DNA of 64,000 nucleotides from Monomorium pharaonis (Eukaryota > Arthropoda > Insecta > Hymenoptera > Formicidae). Positions within the stretch are counted from its first letter, which is position 1. Each line of letters begins with the position of its first letter. Shown here one piece after another: positions 21,281-32,409 of the stretch. The DNA lies in the NCBI RefSeq assembly GCF_013373865.1, contig NC_050474.1, positions 14,137,045-14,201,044 of the forward strand. The letters are read 5' to 3'. The notes beneath the pieces were generated by a model, which did no database searches, was not told the origin of the DNA, and saw only the letters and a list, made by a program, of their open reading frames with translations. The position numbers and the translations under genes were made by a program.

Positions 21281-22636
21281 TTTACTAATGGACGATACAG
21301 AAGAGGATTTAGGAAGTTCGCGGTGCTGCAAAGCGATTATTCGTCATCGATACTTCGTTAGGGATGGAACGTGAGCGATTGACGCTCTCTGTCAACATGA
21401 TTGGGAACAATGATACGCGCGAGCGCGAGAAAATCACGAAGGAGATTGAGAAAATGAGCGAATCGATTCGTAAGAAACATCGTGCTTTGAAGACCGGTAG
21501 GATTGAGGAGAATATCGCGAGGAAGAGACACTTCGAGCCGCTTATCGAGCCGTTGCAAAAGATCGTTGATAATTCCGGCTTCCGCGCGATAAAGGAAGAA
21601 CCACGTGTCGATGACGTAGGCGTCGAAACATCGTTAACCTAGAAGGATGCGATACTGAATAAGATACAGAGAAAACGAAAAGACACTCCGGACCGTGCAT
21701 TAAGTGAATCAAACAAATGGATGCGATATATGTCAAACATGACAATGAATTTACCGTCGCCGTCGGTGCAACATATGTCAAACGATGCAATGAATATACT
21801 GTCGCTGTCGGTGCAGCGTACATTCAACGACGCGATAGATCCGTCAGCGATAACGTCCACACCGCGTACGGTAGCTGTACAATCAACGATTGAAGCTCCA
21901 AAACCGTTAAACAAGGCTCTCGAGACTGTTTTTGAATCCGCCGACGAATCGTTTGCGACAACCGTTCGAAATCGATTACAAACGTCAGAAAGTCTAGAAA
22001 CGTTATCCCAGCACTTGGGGCCGCTGGGTCAAAAGTACATCGGAGATTTCCTTAGCGGTCGTAGTGAAAAAAAGAAAATTATGGATACCGTGTACGGCGT
22101 TCGTTTAGACAAGAATGGTATGATGTTGGGTAATAAAACGTTTGACGTCAGCAGTAGTGATCACATAATTATCGGTGATGTAAAATACGTTGGTACACAT
22201 GGTCTTTACGAACTAATCTTTAAACGATATGCCGACGATTCAGTCTACACGGAAAACGATAAACGAAAGTACAAAGATATATTGTTAGCTACAAACGCGC
22301 ATAAACGTAATTATGTTACACAGGGCCGATTATTAGATAGATACATTAAGGGATACAAGTGTAAGTATATAATTGCACCGTTATTAAGATATGATTTTAC
22401 GAGCGGAATGGGATTACCTCGCGATATGACGCCAAACGATGATACAATCAGAAAGAAATTACCTCGCGCTATGACACTAAACGACAACGTAATCGATTAC
22501 GTGCACTGGAACGATCCTAACGAACTGGTGGATCGTCTACGGTTACTCAAAGCATCGAGCTGGTCATAACGCTCACGACAACGAGATGCTGTCCATCATC
22601 GAAGAACTTCGCGAGACAGGCCTTATTATAAATTAA
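21281..22636 (+). pseudogene. Polinton-associated conserved protein (integrase neighbour)
   Basis: The part at 21364-21642 is a charged, probably coiled-coil N-terminus (REREKITKEIEKMSESIRKK). The long ORF 21721-22569 (282 residues) contains LSQHLGPLGQKYIGDFLSGR, TVYGVRLDKNGMMLGNKTF, GTHGLYELIFKR and DYVHWNDPNELVDRLRLLKA. The end (to 22636) is shifted by a frame. The family is common beside integrases of Polinton-like elements in insects. I know no established function; a structural or scaffolding role is only a guess. Confidence 0.65.
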
Positions 22637-22702
22637 CTCGCGTATCGTCGAAACAAATCAGTTGATCGATGTCACTCCATACATCATATCAAACCTGAAA
22701 AT

Positions 22703-23590
22703 ATGAAATTACCGAAATCTAATGTTAATTCTGAAAAACGACGACACGTCGAGGAACTGCACGCTTCAGCGAGAAAAAATTTTCCACTGAGACATGTCAT
22801 AGTTCGAGGATACGACGAGCTGTGGCAGGCCGATATCGTCAAAATGATTCCGTACTCGCGTTTCAACAGAGGTTACCACTACATACTCACCGTCATCGAT
22901 GTGTTGAGCAAGTACGCGTGGGCTATACCGCTCAAGAGCAAAGGTGAAAGCGAGACAGCTGACGCTATCGCTGAGATAATTCGAGAGAGCAGCAGATGTC
23001 CGAGAAATTTACAAACAGATATGGAGAAGGAGTTTTACAACAGACGTATAAAAACTATGGCAAAAACACAACATTAACCATTATTCCACGTACTCGGTAA
23101 TGAAGGCATCGGTCGGAACGCTTTAATCACACTCTGAAGAACGATATGTGGAAGCAGTTTACGCTCAACGGCAATTACAAGTGGATCGACCTGTTATCGC
23201 ATCTCGTATCGAATTACAATGCTCGGAAGCACCGAACGATCGATGTGCGACCCGTCGACGTAATCCTCGCGATGGTTGAAAGACTCTTGGATACGGTATA
23301 CAGCACTATAAAGATTGCTGGTCCAGCGAAATTCAAAGTAGGCGACTCTGTACGCGTAAGAGAGTACAAGACAATTTTCGAGAAAGGTTACACACCAAAT
23401 TGGACAACCGAGGTGTTCAAGATCGTTAAGGTGTAGCGTAACAATCCCGTAACTTATTTACTCGAGGATTATCGTGGAACATTTATTTCTGAAGTGTTCT
23501 ACGAGCATGAGTTGCATCGCGCAACTCACCCGGACATATTTCTGGTGGAGAAAGTATTACGCAGGGAAGGAGACAATGTTTTTCTATACA
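22703..23590 (+). pseudogene. Retroviral-type integrase (rve) with truncated chromodomain
   Basis: The core begins ELWQADIVKM (first Asp), then YILTVIDVLSKYAWAIPLK and LQTDMEKEFYN (second Asp). Stops interrupt near 23077-23110, where the Glu motif is degraded. The reading resumes at 23146 with HLVSNYNARKHRTIDVRP and a C-terminal SH3-like part (FKVGDSVRVREYKTIFEKGY). After one further stop, TYLLEDYRG and LVEKVLRREGDNV match the start of a chromodomain, which is cut off at about 23590 by AT-rich repeat sequence. It would insert the element into the host genome. Confidence 0.85.
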
Positions 23591-23971
23591 AAATACTTTT
23601 ATTATAATCATATGAAAAATGATTGATATATATAATGAAATATATAATTTTTGTGACATGTATGAAACATCTTCATTATCCTTCCATCGTCCATTTTTAA
23701 CGTTGCACATAAATTATTCAATTAATTAAAAACAAATTATTCAATTAATTAAAAAAACATAAAACGTAAAATATAATATATACAATATGTGTAACATGTA
23801 AAATACATAAAGCGCTAAATGTAAAATTATAAAATAAGTATAAAATGTAAAATACATAAAATATAAACTATAAAATATGTGAAACGCAAGATGTAACATT
23901 AAAATATAAATGTAATGTATAAAATACATAAAACGCAAATATGAAATGCCTGTACAATACAAAAATATATT
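23591..23971. repeat. AT-rich degenerate tandem repeat
   Basis: Variants of AAAATACATAAAACGTAAAATATAA recur through 23755-23965, between the convergent ends of the integrase and polymerase genes. No coding content is seen. Confidence 0.6.
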
Positions 23972-24511
23972 ATAAAGGTATTTGATAATGTCCCCACGGC
24001 AACGTCTTTACCGAATCAGGTACGAGATACCGCTTGTCGTCGTATGGACTTGGAGCGATTTTCGTTTCACATAACGTGTATACCTCATGCAGTTTAGATC
24101 GTATGTACTTCTGATGACGCGTCATCTCTATCTGATCTCGCAGACACCGCATGTAGTTGTCGAATGTTATCGTTCTTGTGACAACGTTACACTTTACACC
24201 TTTTGCTTTTTAGTGTCATCTTTTCCATCCACCTTTAACGCGTACATTTTCGCTCTGAGTCCAACTCGGTCATTATCGCACCGTTATTCTCGTCCTTCAT
24301 TAGCCCAGGAACTTTCTTATTCGCGAGTGACGCGTTACCAGTCGGATAATCGTTCGTGTCGAACCTTGTGATTTCGCGTTTTATATTTTCATACACGTCA
24401 TCACATTCAATGTGGTACACGAGAATACCAGTGTCTGTGTACATGACTGTAGAGTTGTCATGATACAACGCATGTACTCGTAATGAAATTCATACAAGCA
24501 AATTTTCGATA
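23972..24511 (-). pseudogene. DNA polymerase B, C-terminal part
   Basis: Contains palm motif C (24428-24445), here reading MYTDTGI; the family norm is YxDTDS, so the second catalytic aspartate is replaced. Then follow LANKKVPGLMKDENNGAIMTE (24270-24335, in two blocks) and the C-terminal end TRHQKYIRSKLHEVYTLCE to 23972. Upstream it is interrupted by a MITE (24520-25373); the reading on the other side of the MITE continues it. Frame changes occur near 24235. Confidence 0.85.
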
Positions 24512-24519
24512 TGTCTAAT

Positions 24520-25373
24520 CAGGGTTATAAATAATGCATTACTTTTTTTAATGCATTACGGTTTCATTAAAAAATATTTTTTCAATAACTAATGCAAAGA
24601 TCCTTAATTACGCACTACTTTTTTAATAAGTAAAGCGATTATTTTCATTACTTTTTTAATAAGTAATGCGATTTTTTTCATTACACATTACTTTTTAAAT
24701 AAGTAATACGATTTTTTTTTATTACGCATTACTTTTTTAATAAATAATGTGATTTTTCTTATTACACATTACTTTTTTAATAAGTAATGCGATTTTTTTC
24801 ATTTTGCATTATTTTTTAAATAAGTAGTGCGATTTTTTTCATTACGCATTACTTTTGAAATAATTAATGCGATAGTTCCTATTACGCATTATTTTTTAAA
24901 TAATTAATTCGGTATTAAAATATTTGTAGCCCGAGCTCAATTACAGCGAATAATAATTAACAATGATGCTAACCGTAAAAAACATCATTTTTGGATATTT
25001 TTCATACATTTATTCAATATGAAATGATGAGCGTGCACTTGACTTAAACCGAATCAAAAATGAAATGTAACATAAAATTCAAATTATGTGGTCACGAATT
25101 GACAGTGTTCTAAATAATGCATTACTTTTTGTAATGCATTACGGTTTCATTAAAAAATATTTTTTTAATAACTAATGCAAAGATCCTTAATTACGCATTA
25201 CTTTCTTAATAATTAATGCAATTTTTGTTCATTACGCATTACTTTTAAAATAATTAATGCGATTTTTTTCATTACGCATTACTTTTTTAATCATTAATGA
25301 GTAGAGAAATAATTATTTATTAAAAAATTAATAAGCAATCCATTATTTTTTAATTTGTATCTTCATGACCCTG
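24520..25373. mobile_element. hAT-type MITE with internal tandem repeats, inside polymerase B
   Basis: The ends are CAGGGTTATAAA at 24520 and, inverted, CAGGGTCATGAA at 25373. TGTCTAAT flanks both sides (24512-24519 and 25374-25381), a perfect 8-bp duplication. The interior has about ten units of GCATTACTTTTTTAATAAG-TAATGCGATTTTTT type. A block starting AATAATGCATTACTTTTT is present twice (24531 and 25115), so the inner part has been duplicated. Removing the MITE reconnects the two polymerase pieces. Confidence 0.9.
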
Positions 25374-28300
25374 TGTCTAATATACACATATCTACATTAA
25401 TCGGTTTGTTGAATTTCACCTCAAGTTTTCGGAGTTTGATGGCAATTAAATTTTCTAAAAAAATAGTACAACTGTGAAAGTTTGCTTTAGCGATTATTGC
25501 CTCCGCACCATACAGTCCTTTCCATTTTATCAAAAGTTTTACATCGATATGATTGCGCACATTTTCCATAGTTTTCCCGAATACGGCATTATTCATCATT
25601 TTGTACAAATTTTTCTCAAAATCGTTTTTCGCAAGTGTACAAAATTGCGTGTTTAGTTCTATATAACCGCGAAGCCATGCGGATTGAGCGAATTGTAATA
25701 CCCGGTGTATCCGTGTTACGCGGAGACCATGACGCATGCATTGCTGCAAGTTGCGATAATGAATGACGTACCGCTTCTTATCGTGCAAGGTCGCTAGAAG
25801 TTTACGTTCTCGCTTGCCGGGTGGTTTATCGCGCGTCGGACAGAACGGTAGGTTAGTGTGTCGATCGTGCAGACGTTGCGGATATTTCAGATCGACTTCG
25901 AGAATGTTTCCGCCCCTGTGGGCGAATCAACAGCGATCGCGTTCACGTTAAAATTTGAAACGTCTTCAACCCATCGAAATTCTCCATGGGGCAACGGCTG
26001 ACACATTGCCCATCCGTACAAATTATTCACATCGAAATACATAAGGTACGACGATGGTTTCGATTGGTCGTACGTTTCTGCATGTACTTGTTGTTAACCT
26101 GCGCGTATCTGCTGGAACATTGACTCAGACCTCCGCGTATATCGCGCTCGATAAACATTACCATATCATGTCGGTGAGCAACTCGAAATTGACACGCGTA
26201 TATTTAAGCATAGCGTCCCATGTGAAACCTGGCAATGTACAGTAATGCGCGGGGTCAAGACCATAACTTTCGACACATTTATCGCGAAAATTTTCAAAAA
26301 CGTCGGCAATACATCTGTTTTCAAATACAGATCGCTGTATTTGCCCAGCGTTTGAATAGAGAACCGATCCCATACGTTCTTGGCGTGCGCGTAATCGCTC
26401 TCGGACACGGTATCGCCCGTCAACGAACAAAGGAATGATTTGGCAACGCGTTTCCTCCAACTTCTCGACGCAGTCAACGTACTCGTATGGAAATGTGCCT
26501 TTACGAGTCAATAAATCGAATTCTTTGTTAGATAGATTCGATAATTCATTACGTACAATTTTGAGTTTCTCTTTACCGAGAAATGATGCCAATTTTTCAA
26601 GACTGGAATTGAGAAATTTATACGAATCTATGAATCGTAATTTTATGTAGCTACGTGAGTCTAATTTGTCAGCAGTACCTATAACATGCTTCGTAAAAGA
26701 AATATATTTTTCTTTTGTGATGGGAAGTACGTCAATATTCTCTTTGAATGCTGTAGCCATTTCCTTGATAATGAAATGTGAATCGTATCCGGATAAATTA
26801 TGGACAATAACCGGTATGTACAACACATTTTGATAATATAAGTTACAAAGCGAATGCGCGGGACCGCGATAACGACCGGCGAGATGACAATGATTACGCA
26901 CTCGTGTATCATCCGGCGCGAACGGCTTATCACAAATATGACACCGCATCGCGCTACGATGTGGGGACATTAGCAGATAAAATTGATTTTACACGATGCG
27001 CTAATTCCTCTAGTTATTTAGCGAACCACGCGACACAATCCTTATCGCGACGAAACTGATACTCCGATAACGCGTCATTGTACGAACAGTGTACATAATA
27101 TCCTAAGCTAAATACTTGCTGATGATGCTGGTACGATATTTCCGCATCCTCCTTCTCCGTCTCCTTCAATGTACACTCCAAGTACACTCGGCATAGACGA
27201 TGAACGGCACGCCTTCCTTATTGTTAATGTTGCGGAAGCTCAGCCATTTCTCGTCTTCAGTAGGTAGTTGGATGGCACAGTCGTTCATGTTTTGGTAGTC
27301 TACGCTGTGGACATCCAACTTTTCTGCAGAATTTAAGTAATGTAAACATCTGTAAACAAATAGCATTTTTATTTTTCAGCTATGTAATTAATACAATATT
27401 TATAAAATTATTATTATTACTCACCGGTTACAAATATATTTTTTGTGTTCTTTCTTACTGAGTTGTGAGCTCACTAAACGAGACAGATCCTTGATGCACG
27501 CAAAGTGCACCACGTTGTCTTCGCGCGGATCTTGCATGTATAGTAAATTAACGTGTTTTTCCTTCTTGTTATTGGAGAGTCGCAGAGTCGGGAGAATTTT
27601 ATACGTTTCAGTTTGATCCTTTTGGATCTCGTAGACATTGACCGAAATTTTATTTAGTCTCTCTCGAATTTCTTAATATTTTTTAACGCGATTGAAAACG
27701 CAATGTCGTCGAAATTTAGAACCTCTGTATAATGGGGGTACGATGACTCCCTTTCTGAATTTTTTTCTGCGAGATATAGAGCGGTTATCACCGACCACGC
27801 GAAGCAAGCATTGTCCATTTCACGTTAACAACCGTACGCTTTGTTACTATTTCTGGCGGTAATGTCACGTGACGTGACAACCCACATGCATAGAATTGTA
27901 CTTATTCACGTTTACAGTTAAATTCTGTATACGCGACAGCGCCTACCCACTATCGCGTTCTTGAAATTCTTCGAGCGATGCTAACGTGGACTCGATAACA
28001 CACCGCTCGTACCACTCATCTAAGTCTGATATTCTAAAAAGATTACTGTTTTTCGTGATAATACTTTTATTGGCCCGTTTGTCGCCCGTTACAAATACAC
28101 CATTGAACGCGGTGTTTATTTTCACAGAGTTGTGTCTTTCGATAGCGTCCCGCACTCGCTCGAGTATTATATCACCAGCGTCTTCTAAAAACTTTCGCGG
28201 TTCTTACATATAGTTTGCATTAATAACCGCACCTGTTAGAACGCGATTCTCAAACGCGGTATCAATCTCTCGCCGCACAAGTCTGTCCGCGTCATCACTC

Positions 28301-28515
28301 ACGTAATTACCACCGACGTGCACGAAACGTCTTTGCAATCGTGTCTTTTCACCTGCGAGTCGCGCGATTCTCGCCACCAAAGATTGTCTTTGTCCAACGT
28401 TGAGTCGAAGGCGCTTGACGTAGCTATGTTTCTCGAGTCGTTCGATGCACGCGTCGCACCGTTGCAACCACTCGAAACACTCGCCCAAGGTAGTGACCCT
28501 GTCAATTTGGTCCAA
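25363..28515 (-). pseudogene. Protein-primed DNA polymerase B, N-terminal to palm
   Basis: From the right: 28204-28515 has LGECFEWLQRCDACIERLEK, and 27943-28155 has WYERCVIESTLASLEEFQER, an N-terminal extension. Exonuclease-region pieces lie at 27440-27800 and 27166-27366, with VPFIVYAE where the ExoI motif shifts frame. The ORF 26158-26970 has a Cys/His cluster (CHICDKPF, HCHLAGRYRGPAHSLCN) and NLSGYDSHFIIKEM (ExoII). The palm A region (VNNLYGWAM) is near 26000, and 25363-25788 has FGKTMENVRNHIDVKLL. This polymerase would replicate the element from a protein primer. Several stops and shifts are present, and a 75-bp intron is likely at 27350-27424. Confidence 0.85.
27350..27424 (-). other. 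Probable spliceosomal intron in the Polinton polymerase gene
   Basis: On the minus strand: donor GTGAGTAAT at 27424, AT-rich interior, acceptor TTTGTTTACAG ending at 27350. Exon sequence on the right ends in KKYICNR-type coding and on the left begins CLHYLNSAEK, so both parts of a Cys/His motif flank the intron in phase. 75 bp is a typical insect intron length. Confidence 0.65.
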
Positions 28516-28562
28516 CAGCTCGCTCTCAAAATGTTTCTTTTTTTAGCGTCTTTTTGCACTTT

Positions 28563-28963
28563 TTAAATTATGTCACATTCTTTACCTGTTTTTTCTTCTT
28601 CTTCCCAATCTTCCAACGGTTCATTGTTAAGAACATGTTTGATATCTTCATTGTCCTCCTCATCCATGTTGTGTGGTTTCATACTAAAAGTCTGTACAGT
28701 GCGCACTTTGGGCACATATTGCATAGAATTATTACATACACGGGTTGACGGCCGTTTGGGCAAGCCTGATAATTTAAATTTTCAAGACGATCGGTTTGAT
28801 GCTCCCTAATAGTACTCCTTCCCTCTCTAATGTCCCACATATCAATTATACACTCGGCACAGAAGGCTAGAGCACCACCCGTAGAATAATGGAAAAATAT
28901 TGCACAATGTTTAATGCGTTCGTTTAACGTAAGAAGGTCCGCATGTGATACAAATTTCTCCAC
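28563..28963 (-). CDS. Two overlapping small ORFs upstream of polymerase
   Basis: 28679-28963 has a Cys-containing pattern (CAIFFHYSTGG, CAECIIDMWD, LCNMCPKCALYRLLV) suggesting a small zinc-binding protein. 28563-28763 ends in an acidic stretch (HNMDEEDNEDIKHVLNNE). They may be one gene with a frameshift. No function recognised. Confidence 0.4.
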
Positions 28964-29086
28964 GTGGTCGGTAAAGCCTTCGTTGGAATAACTCGCGGAA
29001 TCACTAATATTGAAAATTCGACTTCATCGCTTATCATATCTTAATTGGGATTTTCAAAATCATTGTCCATGATAACGTCTTCGTCA

Positions 29087-29287
29087 TCAGACACAATCAT
29101 GATGCCTTCGTCGTTTGAAACAATCACGTCTTCGGTTGTTAACAGGATCGACCGTATTCACAATACTTAGGTACGATTCGCACCCATCGTAAGCTTCGTA
29201 CCGACTGTGGTACCTCACGCTTCCCGTCCAATTATATATTTCATCTATAACCCTTTGTCTCTTTGTCTCAACCGGAGCATTTGTCAT
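29087..29287 (-). CDS. Small hypothetical protein at the Polinton's right side
   Basis: A 66-residue minus-strand ORF (MTNAPVETKRQRVIDEIYNW at the start) with a basic C-terminus containing RRRDCFKRRRHHDC. No domain recognised. Its composition is closer to the Polinton genes than to the AT-rich flank, so it may be the outermost gene. Confidence 0.35.
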   Translation of the reverse strand: MTNAPVETKRQRVIDEIYNWTGSVRYHSRYEAYDGCESYLSIVNTVDPVNNRRRDCFKRRRHHDCV

Positions 29288-29290
29288 TTT

Positions 29291-30560
29291 TTTGTTTATA
29301 CCGATACAATTTCAAAGCGAGCTGCTGTTTCTACGAGCAGCCTGATATAGGCGCTAAAACGCGAATCGCATCCTGCATTTACAAATCGTGAGACACTAAA
29401 GTGCGATCTCAAATCGTGTTTACAAATTTTTTAGCCGCCGGGCGACACATTTTGTCTACCGCTGATAGCGGAGGAGTTTCAAAGACTTATTTCCTAGCGA
29501 CTCCCTCTCCCCACACATTTTCCCTTATTAAAATATCGCGAGCACGAGAGTACCGCATGGGTGGGAGCGAGAGCGCGCAATGGATGGGAGTGAGAACGAA
29601 GATAGCATAAGAGAGAGAACGCGTGTTATATGCCGTGACAAACGCTCTTATCTTTTCTTGCCATCTTGCGTAACTGACATAGTATATGTATGAGGGGGAG
29701 AGGGGGAGAGAGCGGTATTTTTTGATACCCCTAATAAAAACATATTGGCTTTTCAAAAGCGTAATAGTTTACATCTAATAACGGGATATCAGTTTACTTC
29801 TGATAAGCGGTTTTTCCCGGAGTCCCGTGTGACGTCATCCCTCCCCGCCGTAACACTCCCCGCGCCTACAAGTTCCTCCTCGGAGCTCCCAAATTAGAAC
29901 CGGCCTAGTATTCCTACTAATCAAATAAATGCAAGAAATGTAAATTTTTAACGATTTTTTATGGTTTTCGCCATTAAAATAAAATTTGCGGTAATTTGTG
30001 GTAGTATTTTCGTAATTAACGCGTCAAATATACATAAATATACGTCATGACAGCAAAATCGGGAATTTCCCTTTTCGGAACTAAATCCAAATCTTCAAAT
30101 TAATTATATTAATTGTTTAACATTATATTACTTCTACATCGCTTGAAAGAAGTAACTTTCTAACATTAGTTATGGCAAAGAACATTACCATATGCCTCAA
30201 TAGTCGAATTGGTGATAATCAAAATGACGCCTGTATGAAAGAGACCTGCATCTGCAGCTGATCTTAGTGCTGTATAAAAATTCCGTGTGAATTTCCAAAT
30301 AATATAGATTGCACGCCGCAATTTTCTGTTGGTTTTGAAACACAGTTCTTAAGTAAAGCTAGACCATATAATTTTACAATTTGGATTGAGCAAATTAATA
30401 TATGTAATTTATTTATTAATACTTTTATAAGATTTTTACAAAAAATACAATTTATAGGGGGTTGTTGGTTAGGTTGGTTAGGTTTGGCGTCGGAATAATC
30501 AGAAGGCCCCCTTAAATAATAACATGTGCTCGTATATTTACTCTCTTTGGTATACAAATG
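29291..30560. other. Unassigned flank
   Basis: 29290-29900 is mixed-composition sequence with GAGGGGGAGAGGGGGAGAG at 29692 and CGTGTGACGTCATC at 29826. 29900-30560 is AT-rich. A short interstitial GGTTAGGTTGGTTAGGTT at 30466-30483 resembles the insect telomere unit TTAGG. No gene was recognised. The right Polinton terminus may lie here. Confidence 0.4.
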
Positions 30561-31530
30561 TTAATGTGTAAGTATTTGTATGTGATCTTGAGGTAGTCCG
30601 TTCTGGTTGTCGTCTGCCGTAAGCCTCTCTGCCTCAAGAGTTGTTTGCCCCGGTAGTGGAAGGATTAGGCGGCACCCGAAGGTACCTGAGTGTTTAGGAC
30701 TCCTCCTCGTCGTCGCTGTTGCTTCCGAAGAGCTCCCTGTAGAGTTTCCTCTTTCTCTCAAGAGGGAGATGTTTCCCGGGCATACGAGGAAGTGTATGAG
30801 GCGTCTTCGGTGCTTCTGGCGATTCCGCAGTGACCTCTGGCGTCGTCTGTGAGGCTCTGGTAGTTAGGTCTGACAAGACCTGGCGATAGTCTGTGTAGGC
30901 CAGTTGATTGTGACCGCACGACCGGTAGTTGTAGTCTGCGTCAATCGGGTTAGGACTGCTCCGCGTTTTATAATCTGCATGGCCCTGGTGACCGGGGGAT
31001 AGCGACGAGGATCCATAGGCTGGAGTCGCGGGTTCCTTGGTTTATCCGGGGAGACCGCTATCCGGATGAGTCGCCACGGGATGACGGCCTTTTCTGCTTT
31101 GGGCTCCTCGGGCTCCGAAGGCTTCTTGCTGTCCGGTCGCACCGGATTGGTCCGAAGACCACGGTGGCCAAGTAGTCTGCAGCGAGGCAGGATGCCAGTA
31201 AGCGTCTCGCGGAGGAGATTCTTGAAGACCGTGAGCTCTCTTGGGCCGAATATCAGACGCTAAGGCCCTGGAGTACTTCGTCAAAAAGGTAGCTGCTTGT
31301 ATAGGCCCTTACTCGAGCTCTCTATACGAAGCGTAAGAAGCTTAACCTCTCGCCGTGGGTGGTCTCCTTATGTAAGCCGTACGCTATCACTTTACTTCCG
31401 AGTTGAGGCGCCGCACTTTCGCCTAGTGGCGGCCGCGCGCACTACTCGCGGTCGCCGGGGCCGCTGACCCGGCCACGGACACTGTGCGAGCGCGCGCGTC
31501 GCGCTGTGGCGTGCCGCCAGGCCGCCATAC
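30561..31530 (-). pseudogene. GC-rich coding-like remnant, possibly retroelement gag/ORF1
   Basis: Overlapping minus-strand frames (31042-31284, 30864-31142, 30694-30876) form a Pro/Arg/Ser-rich sequence ending PLERKRKLYRELFGSNSDDE and a short acidic tail. No zinc knuckle or catalytic motif is visible. The composition is unlike the flanks. A retroelement gag-like origin is only a guess; a GC-rich host fragment is also possible. Confidence 0.3.
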
Positions 31531-32296
31531 AATTTTTTGAACCTTTCTTTATTTACGGTAGCATATTGAGTCCGCCAATCAAACTTTTGAAAAAAGCCAC
31601 ACAGTTAATAAAAGTAGACTTTTACTATAAAATACAATTTGAGTTTCATAAAAAAATTTTTAGTTTGAATAAATTTGGGCAGAAGGAGATGTTTGTTTCA
31701 CAAAGAGTATTTCATATTATTAATATATTGAAAGTATGTTTTGAAACTAATCTTATACAGACCGTTGTATTATATGCAAACAATAGCAAATAACTAAACG
31801 TTTGTGTATTTATGTGAATTTGTGTTTATGTTGAGTAATTAGCCTAGATATGTGTCTGTAGCATTTAGTAGCATCACCTACAAATATGTATGGTAACAAG
31901 TTTTTAAAGATTCAAATCGGATATACCCTATTTGAATTCCCTATACAGATTTCGTGATTAACAGAGAACCACTGCAATTTTAATCAATCCATGGTGTGAT
32001 TTGAAAAATTTCCCGTTTTCTTGCAAGCTTATGAATTTTTCATTTGAACAATTTAATAATGCAAAAAATCATAAAAATATTTTATAACAAGAAAAATACC
32101 GTACTTTATTGTAATATGAAAAATTAAACATTCCTCATATAATTTCTGAATTATAGCTTTTAAATAAAAAGTAGTGGTAACTTTAATCGAAAAAAAATTC
32201 GACGAAATGAACGACTTTCTTATTCCTAAACGATAAAATACCTTCCTCTCATGTCATAATCAGATATAATGTACAACCTATTGTTTTATTCTCTAG
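31531..32296. other. AT-rich, BBS4 intronic or upstream sequence
   Basis: One chance plus-strand ORF (31506-31793) without similarity. It ends in the acceptor TTTTATTCTCTAG of the first visible BBS4 exon. I searched it by eye for the preceding BBS4 exon and saw none. Confidence 0.5.
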
Positions 32297-32409
32297 GGTT
32301 TAATTCTAAGAAAGGAGGGCAAGATTCAAGATTCCTTGGACTGTTTTCAGACAGCATACAACGTCAATTCAACAAATGTTGATAATGTTAAACAAATAGC
32401 AAAATCGTT
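32297..32409 (+). CDS. BBS4: BBS4, internal exon (TPR region)
   Basis: Encodes GLILRKEGKIQDSLDCFQTA followed by NVNSTNVDNVKQIAKSL, a helix pair of a tetratricopeptide repeat. It aligns with the stretch of BBS4 that in animals reads roughly L-R-x-x-G-x-I-Q-x-S-L-x-x-F-Q. BBS4 is a subunit of the BBSome, the coat complex that moves membrane proteins in and out of cilia; in insects this means ciliated sensory neurons and sperm. Acceptor CTCTAG, donor GTAAGT at 32410. The exon ends two bases into a codon completed by the first base of the exon at 54566. The frame is open throughout. Confidence 0.88.

Larger units (their letters stand above)
15936..29290. mobile_element. Polinton/Maverick (adintovirus-like) element, decayed
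   Basis: The full gene set of a self-synthesising virus-like DNA transposon is present: major and minor capsid proteins, adenain-type protease, PLA2-domain protein, packaging ATPase, rve integrase with a chromodomain start, and protein-primed DNA polymerase B. The structural genes (15.9-20.0 kb) point left. ATPase, a conserved unknown protein and integrase (20.7-23.6 kb) point right. Polymerase (28.5-24.0 kb) points left and converges on integrase. Nearly all genes have stops or frameshifts. I could not identify its terminal inverted repeats, so the limits are those of the outermost ORFs. Confidence 0.9.

Noticed and set aside
24520..25373. Tandem GCATTAC repeats as a CRISPR-like array
   Set aside because: The repeats have no unique spacers, the genome is eukaryotic, and perfect target duplications show it is a MITE.
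30466..30483. GGTTAGGTT-like run as a telomere
   Set aside because: Only three irregular units, so an interstitial chance or ancient trace, not a chromosome end.
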